DNA of 6,042 nucleotides, taken from assembly GCA_041485385.1 (NCBI GenBank), contig JBGPJM010000264.1:1-6042 (forward strand), read 5' to 3'. The DNA is from JBGPJM01 sp041485385. Its GTDB lineage: Bacteria > Planctomycetota > Phycisphaerae > Phycisphaerales > UBA1924. The position numbers were made by a program, and so were the translations under genes. Shown here piece by piece: positions 4,760-6,042 of the stretch. Position 1 is the stretch's first letter. Each line of letters starts with the position of its first letter. The notes under the pieces were generated by a model. The model did no database searches. It was not told the origin of the DNA and worked only from the letters and a program-made list of their open reading frames with translations.

Positions 4760-5197
4760 AGTGTCGGTCCCGCACTCCGGACATCGCCGTCCTGGAAGGC
4801 CCGACAGGTCGTACCCGCACTCGCAGCAGCGGTCGCCGGCGCGCCGGCCTCCGACGATTCGTCGCAGCGGGAGAGCGCCGTACGCCGCTACCGCGAACAG
4901 CACCAGCCCGTACCCCCCCAGTATGGCACCGACGACCAGGTTGTCACCCCACCCGAGGAAGGGAACGTACCCGACATCGCTTAGTGGCGGCGACACACCG
5001 ACGTAGTGCGCGGCGCAGTCGGGGCAGAGGCAGCCGTCGTACCCCCGTACATGGTGCGCCCACCAGCAGCACACTTCGAACCAAACTCGCGAATCGCGCA
5101 AGTACGACAGCCCGAAGAGCGATACGATCGCACCGGCGAGAAGGAATACGCGTCTCAGCCGCTTGGTGAGTCGATCCGCACGAGAGTCGCCCGGCAT
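4751..5197 (-). CDS. Two-helix membrane protein with C-terminal zinc ribbon, 148 aa
   Basis: The N-terminus is basic (TKRLRRVF), then comes a hydrophobic helix (about residues 17-33, VFLLAGAIVSLFGLSYL). A loop carries Cys43, Cys44 and the cluster CLCPDC (56-61). A second helix spans about 85-107. The end is a four-cysteine zinc ribbon with two CxxC knuckles: CECG (124-127) in CECGYDLSGLP, then CPECG (139-143). This ribbon is, to my knowledge, characteristic of many planctomycete membrane proteins of unknown function. The ribbon is predicted on the cytoplasmic side if the first helix follows the positive-inside rule. Start ATG 5197 has a good ribosome-binding site, GAGAGGA (5204-5210), 6 nt upstream. 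The frame remains open upstream only because it runs out of phase through mqnA. It follows mqnA by 41 nt on the same strand, so co-transcription is likely, but no functional link to menaquinone synthesis is shown. Confidence 0.85.
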   Translation of the reverse strand: MPGDSRADRLTKRLRRVFLLAGAIVSLFGLSYLRDSRVWFEVCCWWAHHVRGYDGCLCPDCAAHYVGVSPPLSDVGYVPFLGWGDNLVVGAILGGYGLVLFAVAAYGALPLRRIVGGRRAGDRCCECGYDLSGLPGRRCPECGTDTPA

Positions 5198-5238
5198 CAA
5201 GGGTCCTCTCCGCACGCCTTCGCCGGCCTCGCGGCTGT

Positions 5239-6042
5239 TCACACAGCCACGGCCGTGACATCCGCCCACCGCGCGTCGGTGCGCGGGGCCAACCCCAGTT
5301 CCGCCGCCTCGGCCAGAAACCGCTCCACCGCTTCGCGCTCGCGGGATCCGATGTCGTAGCGGAGCAGGTCGCCGACATACCGCCGCGCCAGGTCCGCGGG
5401 CCAGGCTCGCTCCTCCGCGCGGGCCGAGATGATCCAGTCCAGCCGCGTCGCGTTGTGCCGGCGCTGGCGGTCGAGGATCGCCGCGGCGGCCTGCACGCCC
5501 GATGAGTCGATGTCGGCTTCGCGGCACATCCAGACGGCATAGACGAACGGCAGGCCGGTGAGCTCCTTCCACGCCTGCCCCAGGTCGAGCTGGTGCGGAT
5601 ACCGCTCCGCCGGCGGCGGGTCCGTCACGACCTTGTCGCCGATCAGCAGGATCGACTCGGGCCATTCCTTCCCCGCATCGCCTTCGCTCCCTTCAGTTGC
5701 CCCGTCCCCCCGTCCCCCGGTCGCAGCCCCGATCGCCATCTGCTCCCGCGCATCAAAGTCCACCACCCGCGCCCGCACCCCCCACTTCTTCCACAGCACC
5801 ACCTGCAAGAGAGCCGTCGAGGTGTGGCTGTCGGTGTCGGCGCACACCGTGTGGATCCGGTCGATGGGGACCGAGGAGAAGAGGCGGACCGTCAGCGTCG
5901 GGCCGTCGCACCCGATCATCCCGACCGGGAGCAGGGCCAGCGCCTCCGGCGACCTCGCGGCATCGATGAGCGACACCAGCCCCACATCGATCTGGCGCGT
6001 GAGGAGCATGTCGATCAGGTGCGCCGGCACCGCGGCGACGAG
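5239..6042 (-). CDS. mqnA: MqnA, chorismate dehydratase of the futalosine menaquinone pathway (N-terminus off window)
   Basis: MqnA dehydrates chorismate to 3-[(1-carboxyvinyl)oxy]benzoate, the first step of the futalosine route to menaquinone, in the cytoplasm. The 267 residues visible have the family's periplasmic-binding-protein-like fold. Recognisable segments are VPAHLIDMLLTRQIDVGLVS (fragment residues 5-24), GCDGPTLTVRLFSSVP (44-59), the DSHTSTALL helix start (71-79), ILLIGDKVV (131-139), DLGQAWKELTGLPFVYAVW (153-171) and the C-terminal RRYVGDLLRYDIGSREREAV. About 40-45 N-terminal residues should lie past the right edge. Between residues about 106 and 128 is a Gly/Asp/Glu-rich insertion, encoded by G-rich repeats, just before the ILLIGD strand; it is not part of the usual family sequence. 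The zinc-ribbon membrane protein follows 41 nt downstream. Confidence 0.93.
   Translation of the reverse strand, partial: LVAAVPAHLIDMLLTRQIDVGLVSLIDAARSPEALALLPVGMIGCDGPTLTVRLFSSVPIDRIHTVCADTDSHTSTALLQVVLWKKWGVRARVVDFDAREQMAIGAATGGRGDGATEGSEGDAGKEWPESILLIGDKVVTDPPPAERYPHQLDLGQAWKELTGLPFVYAVWMCREADIDSSGVQAAAAILDRQRRHNATRLDWIISARAEERAWPADLARRYVGDLLRYDIGSREREAVERFLAEAAELGLAPRTDARWADVTAVAV
5660..5722 (-). repeat. G-rich repeat-derived low-complexity insert inside mqnA
   Basis: On the coding strand this part begins with runs of five, six and four G separated by AC (GGGGGAC-like units) and continues as purine-rich sequence. It encodes TGGRGDGATEGSEGDAGKEW, inserted before the conserved ILLIGD strand. 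The base composition resembles the repeat array at 1257-1345. The frame is kept, so the protein is probably still functional with a flexible surface loop. Confidence 0.6.

Noticed and set aside
5006..5359. Plus-strand open frame of 117 codons opposite the zinc-ribbon and mqnA genes
   Set aside because: It overlaps two supported minus-strand genes, has no ribosome-binding site and no recognisable protein features.
5198..5665. Upstream extension of the zinc-ribbon gene on the minus strand
   Set aside because: It runs out of phase through mqnA and is compositionally a shadow; ATG 5197 has a good ribosome-binding site.

Overview
This high-GC window carries ordinary bacterial housekeeping and envelope genes. 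The best guess for the source is a planctomycete, perhaps of the Phycisphaerae. The main clue is a small membrane protein (4751-5197) ending in a CxxCGYDLxGLP...CPECG zinc ribbon, an arrangement I know as very common in planctomycete proteins. Menaquinone synthesis by the futalosine route (mqnA) and several short lineage-type hypothetical proteins fit, but the taxonomy is inference.

Layout. The left edge holds the last 100 codons of uvrA (+), followed on the same strand by a 70-residue two-helix membrane protein (376-588) and an 82-residue hypothetical protein (613-861). A 109-residue hypothetical protein (868-1197, -) converges on these with a 6-nt gap. It is divergent from a MacB/FtsX-type ABC transporter permease (1375-2706, +). 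The divergent spacer holds an inverted repeat and an array of G-rich 7-8 bp tandem repeats. Next come an unrecognised 215-residue helical protein with its own candidate promoter (2819-3466, +) and an M20-family amidohydrolase (3533-4735, +) preceded by a dense G-quadruplex-type tract. On the minus strand, mqnA (5239 to beyond the right edge) is followed after 41 nt by the zinc-ribbon membrane protein, which converges on the M20 gene.

The genes do not form one pathway: DNA repair, export or envelope function, peptide or amide hydrolysis and quinone synthesis sit side by side. The only plausible operons are uvrA with the two small genes after it, and mqnA with the zinc-ribbon gene. No tRNA, rRNA, CRISPR, transposase or phage gene was seen. 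No stretch over 300 bases lacks a gene.

The unexplained signal is mostly non-coding. G-rich short tandem repeats lie upstream of the permease, and related runs occur inside mqnA and perhaps uvrA. A G4-type tract abuts a -10-like element just before the M20 start codon. A G10 tract lies inside a small gene, and third-base preference changes in blocks within two genes. I found no convincing new multi-gene system; the 215-residue protein is the best candidate for an undescribed family.
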